Assembly (NCBI GenBank): GCA_964521025.1
Contig: CAZFPK010000055.1
Coordinates: forward strand, 1-19,874
DNA length: 19,874 bases
Source: DRTC01 sp964521025
Lineage (GTDB): Bacteria; Cloacimonadota; Cloacimonadia; Cloacimonadales; TCS61
Reading direction: 5' to 3'
Under the pieces are notes generated by a model. The model was not told the DNA's origin and did no database searches. It worked only from the letters and a program-made list of their open reading frames with translations. Below, piece after piece: positions 7,534-15,800 of the stretch (positions are counted from its first letter, which is position 1; every line of letters starts with the position of its first letter). The position numbers were made by a program, and so were the translations under genes.

Positions 7534-8511
7534 ATGGTGAAGGTTATGAAAAATTGGGTATGGATCCAGGAAAAACAATTTCCAGTAAATAATGCAGAAA
7601 AGAACTTTGAATTATTGAAAAAAGCAAACATCTCCGGTATTCTCTGCAGTGGGAAAAAGAAATATATTCAACAAATAATTCCATTTGCTAAAGAATTCGG
7701 GATAGAAATTCATTACTGGATAATTACGCTTCTTCACAATAAACCGGAGCTCTATCAAAATCATCCGGAATGGTATAACATCAATCGAAAGGGAGTTTCT
7801 TCCATCGAAAAACCTCCTTATGTCGATTATTACAAATGGCTTTGTCCGAACAAACCTGAAGTTCGGGAGTTCATCCTGAACTGGATAGAAGATTTGTCGG
7901 AAATGGAAGATCTGGATGGAATTCATCTCGATTATATTCGTTACCCGGATGTGATTCTTCCAAAATATATCCAACCGATCTATAAATTGAGACAGAACAA
8001 GGAATTTCCCGAATTCGATTTCTGTTACTGCGTGGATTGCCGGAATGCATTCAAGAAGCAAACCGGAATCGATCCTCTCTATTTGGAAAATCCTGCTTCC
8101 GACAAAGACTGGCTGCAATTTCGTTTGGATAATATTTCAAATTTGGTTTCTAAAATCATCGATCTAGTTCATCGGCATCGAAAAAAAATTACAGCAGCGG
8201 TTTTTCCAGTTCCGGAGCTGGCAAAAAAACATGTAAGGCAGGATTGGACAAAATGGAATTTGGATGCGTTTTTTCCAATGAATTATTATAACTTTTATGA
8301 TAAGGATTTGAGGTGGATAGAGAAATCTGTGCATTCTGAAGTTTGTGAACTAACAAAAGAAATACCTCTGTTTTCCGGTCTATATATCCCTGAAACAAAT
8401 CCGGTATCTCTGCAGAAATCCATCGAATATTCTCTATCAGCAGGCGCAAAAGGAATCTCATTGTTTGATTTCGGTGCGATGACAGATAAGCATTGGCAAA
8501 TTCTTCGGTAA
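7534..8511 (+). CDS. Putative glycoside hydrolase, GHL10-like (TIM barrel)
   Basis: This 325-aa protein lacks a signal peptide, so it is probably cytoplasmic. The motif LDGIHLDYIRYP (residues 127-138) is the hallmark strand of GHL10/YngK-type putative glycoside hydrolases, with Asp133 a likely catalytic acid. Other supports are the N-terminal WVWIQE, IHYWIITL, the conserved block around NPEWYNINRKG, and LDAFFPMNYYNF late in the barrel. A CYCVDC cluster (Cys164, 166, 169) follows the motif as in many relatives and may bind metal. It is shorter than secreted members, which usually carry extra domains. ATG 7534 is used although its ribosome site is weak; ATG 7546 is the alternative. The stop TAA (8509-8511) is part of the first repeat of the following array. 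Substrate is unknown. Confidence 0.75.
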   Translation: MVKVMKNWVWIQEKQFPVNNAEKNFELLKKANISGILCSGKKKYIQQIIPFAKEFGIEIHYWIITLLHNKPELYQNHPEWYNINRKGVSSIEKPPYVDYYKWLCPNKPEVREFILNWIEDLSEMEDLDGIHLDYIRYPDVILPKYIQPIYKLRQNKEFPEFDFCYCVDCRNAFKKQTGIDPLYLENPASDKDWLQFRLDNISNLVSKIIDLVHRHRKKITAAVFPVPELAKKHVRQDWTKWNLDAFFPMNYYNFYDKDLRWIEKSVHSEVCELTKEIPLFSGLYIPETNPVSLQKSIEYSLSAGAKGISLFDFGAMTDKHWQILR

Positions 8512-9020
8512 CACGATCATTCTTGATTGTGAAAAAATTAAAATCAAGTTAGTTGAGAATTCAAGGTCTCAAACAAGATGCTTGAGTTACTGTAGCACAA
8601 TCATCCTTGATTGTGAAAAAATTATAATCGAGTTAGTTGAGAATTCAAAGGTCTCAAACAAGGATGTTTGAGTTACTGTAGCACAATCATCCTTGATTGT
8701 GAAAAAATTATAATCGAGTTAGTTGAGAATTCAAAGGTCTCAAACAAGGATGTTTGAGTTACTGTAGCACAATCATCCTTGATTGTGAAAAAATTATAAT
8801 CGAGTTAGTTGAGAATTCAAAGGTCTCAAACAAGGATGTTTGAGTTACTGTAGCACAATCATCCTTGATTGTGAAAAAATTATAATCGAGTTAGTTGAGA
8901 ATTCAAAGGTCTCAAACAAGGATGTTTGAGTTACTGTAGCACAATCATCCTTGATTGTGAAAAAATTAAAATCAAGTTAGTTGAGAATTCAAGGTCTCAA
9001 ACAAGATGTTTGAGTTACTT
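8508..9020. repeat. Tandem array of six ~86-bp units made of inverted hairpin pairs (BIME-like)
   Basis: Units start at 8512, 8596, 8682, 8768, 8854 and 8940. Units 2-5 are identical over all 86 bases; units 1 (84 bases) and 6 (about 81) differ. Each unit has hairpin A, CACAATCATCCTTGATTGTG, then a spacer and hairpin B, CTCAAACAAGGATGTTTGAG. B on the other strand has the same centre CATCCTTG, so A and B are inverted members of one family. A is headed by GTAG (GTAA in unit 1) and B, on its own strand, by GTAA; the two heads meet as TTAC-T-GTAG between units. This matches the design of REP elements paired into BIMEs. The four central units also contain TATAAT. A reading frame through the end of the array (8926-9111) is not a gene. 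Confidence 0.9.
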
Positions 9021-9031
9021 CAGGAGCATCT

Positions 9032-9706
9032 ATGAAAAAATTTCTAATACTTTTCATTTTAATTTTATCACTTATTCAACTCTTTTCAATAACACTCAAA
9101 GAAGTCTATGATACTGCACTCCCTCAAAACGACTACGACAAATATCTCGAACTGGAAACAGGAGAGATTTATACCGGCGGTCTTCTGATTGGAAAAATTT
9201 TGAGTCCGTTCACACACGATCTGCAGGGAAATGAAGGACTCAATGTCCGCATCCAGGGAAATGGAGCGATCCTCGACCTGCAGGGAGAAGAAATTTGTAT
9301 TTCTTATTGCGATAATATTCTCGATATCGAAGATTGCATTATCATAAATGGAAATGTCAGGTTCAAGGGAATCGATACTTCGACTCTGGTCGGAACTCCA
9401 ACCGGTTCGGTTCGTTTTGTAAGTTTCTATCAACCGCATGATTACGGAATCCGGATAACAGGTTGCGGAGAAGGAATTACCATCGAGAGAAATATCGTGG
9501 TCGATGCCATCGATACGGGAAATGACTATATTTTTATGACCGGAATTTCCTCGGATTGGCTGCCCACAGGTTCGAATATTGCTCCTACTGGTCAATCCGG
9601 TTTCTATGGTTTTCCGCTTATGATCGATAATTGGTCATTTTTTAATGATGAAGAAACTAATAATATACCCTTAAAACATTTTGTCCTGCTTTGTGAATAT
9701 GGTTGA
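9032..9706 (+). CDS. Secreted right-handed beta-helix protein, 5' part before an in-frame TGA
   Basis: ATG 9032 follows AGGAG (9022-9026), directly after the repeat array. The 224-aa product starts with a signal peptide (MKKFLILFILILSLIQLFS). It continues with short repeating strands typical of parallel beta-helix surface proteins (LNVRIQGNGAILDLQGEEICI, ITGCGEGITIERNIVV). It ends at TGA 9704-9706. The same frame continues without another stop to 11272, and the residues just after the TGA (TEPAFWQAAENESFNNIIG) are protein-like. This is therefore the first third of one 746-codon gene broken by a nonsense codon, unless the TGA is a sequencing error or is read through. Alone it lacks the C-terminal sorting domain and would not be anchored at the surface. 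Confidence 0.75.
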   Translation: MKKFLILFILILSLIQLFSITLKEVYDTALPQNDYDKYLELETGEIYTGGLLIGKILSPFTHDLQGNEGLNVRIQGNGAILDLQGEEICISYCDNILDIEDCIIINGNVRFKGIDTSTLVGTPTGSVRFVSFYQPHDYGIRITGCGEGITIERNIVVDAIDTGNDYIFMTGISSDWLPTGSNIAPTGQSGFYGFPLMIDNWSFFNDEETNNIPLKHFVLLCEYG

Positions 9707-9775
9707 ACAGAACCAGCTTTTTGGCAGGCTGCTGAAAACGAATCTTTTAATAATATTATAGGTATCGATCCGGAA

Positions 9776-11272
9776 TTGAACGATCCGGAAAATGGAGATT
9801 ATAGTCTGGCAGATGGATCTCCTACAATCGGTTACGGTTGTCAGACTTTTTCCGGGAGAAATGTTGTATGTGAAAGTTCGATTATAGAGAAATCTCAAAG
9901 TAAAACTTTTAGACAATTGCATTCCCATCCGGCAGTCGCGGGATGGGAAAGAGAGAGGATGAAATTCGGAAATAAAAAGAATCGAGATTTCATCGAAGTT
10001 TCCGGACCGATCACAGAAGATACGCTCTGGGATGCAGACACTGTCAAAGTTATCGGCGACTTACGAATTCTAAATGATGTCACTCTAACAATCCAACCCG
10101 GAACTTATATAGAATTTCAAGGATATTTTAAGATGAAAATTTCAGGAACAATCAATGTGGTCGGAACTCCGGAAGAAAGAATCACTTTCACAAGTAATGA
10201 TCCGGAAAATTTTGTGATCGATGCATCTCATACCGGCTGCTGGCAGGGAATCAGGTTGTATGATATTTCTTCAATAAACGATACTTCCATCTTTGAATAT
10301 TGCATCTTTGAATACAGCAAGGCAACAGACGATTCCGAAAGATATTATCCGTTCGCGGGTGGTGCGATTTCCATTTATGATTTTTCCAAATTGATCATTT
10401 CCAATAATATTTTCCGAAATAATGTTGCGGATTTCGGTGGTGCGATTTTATGCTCCAATTATTCTGCTCCAGTAATCGTGAACAATCTTTTTTATGAAAA
10501 CTACGGACTTTTCAGCGGTTCCACGATTTACAATTCCTATTCTTATCCCAAGATCATTAATAATACGATTGTGAATAATTCCTGTCTGAACGATGATATT
10601 TTCGTAAATACCGGCACGATCATGAATTTCATTTCCAAACCGTTGATTGTGAATAACATTATTTGGAACAATCCGGACAATTATTTTATTCCTGGCGAAT
10701 TCTGGGAAAATAAGATCTATTACACCCATAATAATGATATCGAAGGATATGAATCGGAGAATAATAACATCGATTTTGAGCCTTCTTTTTCCGGAGATGA
10801 GGAATTTCCTTATTCATTGACAAGTCATTCTCCCTGTATAAATGCCGGAACACTCGATTTCGGAAATTATTATCTTCCGGAACTGGATTTGGCAGGAAAT
10901 CCCCGCATCTCTGATGAACAGATAGATATAGGCGCATTCGAGTTTCAACCGGAAACAGATATCGAGAAAGATGAATTTCTTATTTCCAATATTAAAATAA
11001 AAAACTGTCCGAATCCGTTTCATTCATCTACTACAATATCTTTTGATATTACCTCAGAGAACGGAGAGGATGCTGAGATTTTTATCTATAATTTGAAAGG
11101 ACAAAAGATAAAACCTGTTAAAAATTTCCAAATCGATAAATCTTCAAATCAACAAATTACCTGGAACGGTAGAGATGAGAACGGGAATAACTTGAGTTCG
11201 GGAATTTATTTTTTGAGGATTGAAACCGGAAATTTTTCCAGGAATCATAAGATGGTTTTGCTGCGGGAATGA
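9776..11272 (+). CDS. Beta-helix surface protein with T9SS-type sorting domain, 3' part
   Basis: This part is in the same frame as 9032-9706; the open stretch begins right after the TGA at 9707. Possible restarts are TTG 9776 and ATG 9959 (preceded by GAGAGAGG but very close). The text DPENGDYSLADGSPTIGYG is typical of parallel beta-helix proteins. From about 10000 a second block begins (DTVKVIGDLRILNDVTLTIQPGTYIEFQG), followed by repeated NNIF/NNLF/NNTIVNNS rungs. SPCINAGTLDFG...DLAGNPRI, common before the end of such proteins, comes next. The C-terminus (CPNPFHSSTTISFDITSENG...SSGIYFLRIETG) is a FlgD-like type IX sorting domain. No signal peptide belongs to this part, so without read-through the product would stay inside the cell. 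It looks like two beta-helix segments joined near 9900-10000, where a palindrome is embedded. Confidence 0.75.
   Translation: MNDPENGDYSLADGSPTIGYGCQTFSGRNVVCESSIIEKSQSKTFRQLHSHPAVAGWERERMKFGNKKNRDFIEVSGPITEDTLWDADTVKVIGDLRILNDVTLTIQPGTYIEFQGYFKMKISGTINVVGTPEERITFTSNDPENFVIDASHTGCWQGIRLYDISSINDTSIFEYCIFEYSKATDDSERYYPFAGGAISIYDFSKLIISNNIFRNNVADFGGAILCSNYSAPVIVNNLFYENYGLFSGSTIYNSYSYPKIINNTIVNNSCLNDDIFVNTGTIMNFISKPLIVNNIIWNNPDNYFIPGEFWENKIYYTHNNDIEGYESENNNIDFEPSFSGDEEFPYSLTSHSPCINAGTLDFGNYYLPELDLAGNPRISDEQIDIGAFEFQPETDIEKDEFLISNIKIKNCPNPFHSSTTISFDITSENGEDAEIFIYNLKGQKIKPVKNFQIDKSSNQQITWNGRDENGNNLSSGIYFLRIETGNFSRNHKMVLLRE
9920..9951. repeat. Palindromic element embedded in the beta-helix reading frame
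   Basis: TTCCCATCC (9922-9930) pairs with GGATGGGAA (9941-9949) around a 10-base loop. It is translated as HSHPAVAGWE, which is unlike the surrounding beta-helix sequence. The complementary strand also encodes a similar HPATAGWE. It looks like an intergenic-type repeat that inserted without breaking the frame. Confidence 0.6.
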
Positions 11273-11350
11273 GAAGAAATCGTCATTCCATCCTGTATTT
11301 TGGTATTGAACCTAATAAACCGATAAAAAAGAAAATTATTGACATAAATT

Positions 11351-12565
11351 ATGCAAATCGGAGATTCAATTTCAGATTTACATAGGAGTAGAAATGCTGA
11401 AAAAAAACTAAAACAATTAGCAAGATTGTTCCCGGTCGTAACTGTTACCGGTCCTCGTCAATCTGGAAAGACAACCTTGGTAAAAATGTGTTTTCCGAAT
11501 AAGAAATATCTCAGTTTGGAGGAGCCAAACATCAGGGAGCAGGCAATAATCGATCCACTTGGTTTCCTGAATAAAATGCCGGACGGTGGAATCATCGATG
11601 AAATCCAGCGTGTTCCAATACTTTTTTCTTTTATCCAGACGATTGTCGATGAGAACAAAAGAAATAATATGTTCATCCTGACCGGCAGCAATCAATTCGA
11701 ATTTATGCACAATTTAGGACAATCTCTTGCCGGTCGCACCGGAATCCTGAAACTTCTGCCGTTCAGTTATCCGGAAATCTTCAAAGACAAATTTATTCCA
11801 TTGACCAGTGTTCTTTTTACAGGTTTTTTCCCGCGTATCTATGATCAAAATATTCCTGAATCTGATTTTTATGCCGGCTTTATCAATACTTACCTGGAAA
11901 GAGATGTCAGGTTGCTCAGTAACATTCGTAATCTGGCACAATTTCAGCGCTTTTTAGTAATTTGTGCGAGTCGAACCGGAAGGATAATCAATAAAGAAAA
12001 TATCTCAAACGAAGCCGGTATTTCCGCAAAAACCGTAGAAGACTGGCTTTCAATCCTGGAAGCAAGTTTCCTCATCTACCGTTTACAGCCTTATTTTAAG
12101 AATATCAAAAAAAGGATTATCAAATCTCCAAAATTGTATTTCCTCGATGTGGGTCTGGTTTCTTATCTATTAGGAATTCAAAACTTTAAGCAATTGACTG
12201 CTCATCCCTTGCGAGGAGAATTGTTCGAGACTTTTGTTGTTACGGAATTTCTGAAAATCCTTTATCATGCCGGAAAAAGAAGCAATCTCTATTTTTATCG
12301 AGACAGCAACGGCAGTGAAATCGACCTGATCCTCGATACTGCTTTCGGTCCTGTTCCTGTCGAAATTAAAGCGAACGAAACTTTTAATTCTTTCCAACTG
12401 ACAAATTTAAAGAAGTATCGACGACAAGGATTCAAATATATTAAGGACGGATTAATCCTGAATTGTAAATATTTTGATGAATTGTCTGAGACATTAATTT
12501 GCGGGTATCATCAAATCGAAAGGTTTTTCAATAAACTGATGGACGATGGAAATTTTGAGATTTAG
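11351..12565 (+). CDS. AAA ATPase with C-terminal DUF4143 domain
   Basis: This 404-aa protein is the usual length for the AAA_14/DUF4143 family. Walker A is GPRQSGKTT (residues 34-42), Walker B is GGIIDEIQ (Asp83, Glu84), and the sensor strand is FILTGSNQF (108-116). A winged-helix-like segment (NISNEAGISAKTVEDWLSILEASFLIYRL) leads to the C-terminal domain, which has GSEIDLIL (321-328) and PVEIKAN (336-342). These are in the arrangement of a PD-(D/E)XK nuclease-like fold. Such proteins are common, often horizontally spread, and of unsettled function. ATG 11351 is the only in-frame start before the conserved RNAEKKL, yet it has no ribosome site. A perfect AGGAG lies at 11384-11388 before an out-of-frame ATG (11394). 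It sits alone between two secretome genes. Confidence 0.85.
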   Translation: MQIGDSISDLHRSRNAEKKLKQLARLFPVVTVTGPRQSGKTTLVKMCFPNKKYLSLEEPNIREQAIIDPLGFLNKMPDGGIIDEIQRVPILFSFIQTIVDENKRNNMFILTGSNQFEFMHNLGQSLAGRTGILKLLPFSYPEIFKDKFIPLTSVLFTGFFPRIYDQNIPESDFYAGFINTYLERDVRLLSNIRNLAQFQRFLVICASRTGRIINKENISNEAGISAKTVEDWLSILEASFLIYRLQPYFKNIKKRIIKSPKLYFLDVGLVSYLLGIQNFKQLTAHPLRGELFETFVVTEFLKILYHAGKRSNLYFYRDSNGSEIDLILDTAFGPVPVEIKANETFNSFQLTNLKKYRRQGFKYIKDGLILNCKYFDELSETLICGYHQIERFFNKLMDDGNFEI

Positions 12566-12801
12566 TAAGTTTTAAGCCTGTATTTCCGGAGAATCTTTCG
12601 GGGATATTTAGCGAGGAGTTTACGACTGAAAATCTTAAATTATAATCACAGATATGTAATAACTATGTAACTTGATTTTTTACATCTTGTTTTCAGCGGT
12701 TAATATTCCCATACCAAAAAAACAATTGACAACAAACACTCATTTCTGGAAAGAAAAATGCATAAAATGAATAGACAAAAAAATATTAAAGGAGTTGAGC
12801 G
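12566..12801. other. Intergenic region before the C25 peptidase
   Basis: This 236-base AT-rich gap has no credible ORF. A TTGACA hexamer lies at 12726-12731, but no matching -10 box is seen at 16-18 bases, so a promoter cannot be claimed. AAAGGAG before the ATG at 12802 is the ribosome site of the next gene. Confidence 0.5.
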
Positions 12802-15800
12802 ATGAAGAAAATTCTTTTTATTGTAATGTTTGGATTAATGTTTTCCCTGCTGTTTACAGAAATTATTACTTATAATTTTGATAAACCGCAGGTAAAAACG
12901 AAAGCCGGTTTAACCGAATTAATTTATGAAGAATGTCAAAATTTAGGACAGGAAGGAGATCCTTTACTTCCGTATTTCAGCACAAATGTTCTATTATCGC
13001 AAAATCAGGAATTGGAGAGTATCAAAATTCTTTCCAAAAATTATTATTCCGAAACTGAAAATATCAAAATCAAACCTGCAAGCAGGCAATTTCCGATTTC
13101 TCAAAAAGTAGAAAATTATCGGGTGATTCCCGATCCGGAAATTTACTATTCTTCCAATCCATATCCGGAAAATATTATCGGAAATTCCAATACTCATTTT
13201 ATGAACGGTCATTCGATCGCTTCCTTCACGATTTGTCCAATCGAGTATATTCCAACCGAAAATCAGGTAAAATTCCTGGAAGATATTACACTGGAAATTC
13301 AAACTACAATTTCTCCCGGATCTTCGGAATTGGAAAATTTCCTGAAAAATTCCACGAAAATTCAAAACAAAATCGTGAACCTCGTTGACAATCCCGAAAA
13401 GATAAATTCCTATAATTACCCGACTTTAGAGCGAGATGAAGAATATGATTTACTCCTCATTACAAATAATGCACTTTTGCCTGCATTTGAAAATTATATC
13501 GATTTCAAGGAATCGACCGGATTTTATGTTGTAACTGAAACTACGGAAAATATTTTCAGCAATTACATCGGGCAGGATGAACAGGAACAAATCCGCAATT
13601 GTATCATCGATTATTATACGAATCACGGGATAAGTTATGTCATCCTCGGCGGAGATTCTTCTCCTAACAATCCTTCCGACGATATCGTTCCTCATCGCGG
13701 TTTCAGGGTTATGAACGAAGACGATCTGCCTTCCGATATGTATTATTCCAATCTGGATGGAAACTGGAATAATGACGGAGATAACAACTGGGGAGAATTA
13801 GGAGAAATGGATCTGTATGCGGAATTGGATATCGGCAGGATTTGTGTGGATAGTGCGACCGAAATCCAGAACTTCACCAATAAACTTATCATGTATCAAA
13901 ATTCACCGGTTACGGATGACATTGAAAAAACATTAATGATCGGTGAAGAACTTAATGACGATCCCTGGACTTTCGGTGGTGATTATAAAGATGAAATCGC
14001 TGATGGTGGAACTTATAATGGTTACACAACAACAGGAATTTCGGAGAATTTCTCCATTTCCTATCTTTATGACCGCGATATGAACTGGACCAAATACGAT
14101 GCATTCGACCAATTCAATGTTACCGGCATAAACCTCCTCAACCATCTCGGTCATTCCAGTCCGACTTATAATATGAAAATGGATAATTATGATTTGACCA
14201 CAACTAATTTTACAAATGATGGAATCACTCGTGGTTTTGTCATTGGATATTCGCAAGGATGTTATAATGGTTCATTTGATAACTGGGATTTTAACGGTTA
14301 TTATGGTGAAGATTGTTTTGCGGAAAAACTTACTACTCTGGAAACCGGGGAAGTCGCATGCATCGCTAATTCTCGTTATGGTTGGTATCATCCCGGCGGA
14401 ACGAACAGTTCTTCCCAATATTATGACAGGCAGTTTTATGATGCGATTTTCGGACAGGATATTTTCGAGATTGGAGAAGTGAACCGTTATTCGCATGAAC
14501 TCGATGTTTCGCTGATGGAAATAGATGAATATATGCGCTGGGTTGCCTATCAGACCAATCTTTTTGGAGATCCGTCATTGGATATCTGGACTGAACAACC
14601 GACTGATTTTGAGAATGTTATTTATCCTCCTGTGATAGATTTGGGAACTGAAACCGTTCTTATCGAAATCGGAATTCAAGGAGCGAGGATCGGGATTACC
14701 AAAGATGGAGATTTGATAGGAGCAGGATTAACGGATGAATTTGGAACAGTCGAGATCATTTTCGATGAAATCCTGACCGAACCGGCAGAATTGAATCTGT
14801 CTATTATCGCTCACAATAAAAACAGGTTCGAAGCGACGATCGAAGTATTTGCCGGAGCAGGTCCTTTCCTGGCAATCGAGGAAATTCAGATCGATGATGC
14901 GGCTGGAAATGATAATGGAATGATAGATCATGGTGAAACAATCGACTTCCTGGTAGGATTACAAAATTATGGTTCGGAAGAGGCAACCAACATTTCGGCA
15001 GCGATCAATTCCGGAAATGAATTCATTACGATTTTCAATAATACTTCGAATTATGAAAATATCCAACCGGATGAAACAGGTTTTGGTTTGGAACCTTTCC
15101 AAATCGAAGTCTCTCCTTTCTGTCCCGATAATGAAAGTATTGTTTTTGAGATTGTTGTAATTTCCAATGAATTGGAATGGAATTACAATTTCTTCTTAAC
15201 TTCCAATTCTCCAATCTTAACTATCGATAATTATACGCTCGAAGACGAGAATAATAATGGTCGTCTGGAACCGGGCGAAACAGTTATTCTTGATATTTGT
15301 TTGATCAATAATGGAAACGGGGTGGCTGATAATATTTCCGGTCTGCTTTATTGTGATGATGAGTATATCACCATTAATGACAATTCCTCTCAAATTCCAA
15401 CTCTTTCCGGCGAAGGATTTTCATATTTTGAGACACCTTTTATTTTTACTGTTCAAGAAGAATGTCCTGTTATTCACAGTTTCCTGCTTAATCTTGTTAT
15501 CAATGAAGAACTCGGTTATTACAATTTGCTTCAAATCGATCTGAATGTAGGATTCAATGATAATGTAGAATACGGAGAAAACGGCTGGACTCATTATGAT
15601 TTGAATGCCGGAGATGATCAATGGCATCAAACCGAATACAATTCGCATTCTGCTACTCATTCCTGGAAAGTCGGTGGAACCAACGGAAATGATTATGAGA
15701 ACAATCTGCTTTGTGCGTTGGAAACTCCCGAAATGGAAATTAATGAAGATTATTACCTGACTTTCTATCATTGGCTGGAAGCTGAGATAAGTTCCTCGTA

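Noticed and set aside
8508..9020. CRISPR array
   Set aside because: The whole 86-bp unit is repeated with no variable spacers, and the palindromes come in inverted pairs; there are no cas genes.
8926..9111. 61-aa reading frame at the end of the array
   Set aside because: It is built from the tandem repeat sequence and overlaps the true signal-peptide start at 9032 in another frame.
9704..9706. Selenocysteine at the in-frame TGA
   Set aside because: The surroundings are a structural beta-helix with no redox motif, and no clear SECIS-like hairpin was seen just after the codon.
9032..11272. Alternative genetic code (TGA as Trp or Gly)
   Set aside because: TGA ends other frames normally (for example 11270-11272), and TGG and GGN are used for Trp and Gly throughout.
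12726..12754. Sigma-70 promoter before the C25 peptidase gene
   Set aside because: TTGACA is present but there is no acceptable -10 hexamer at the proper distance.
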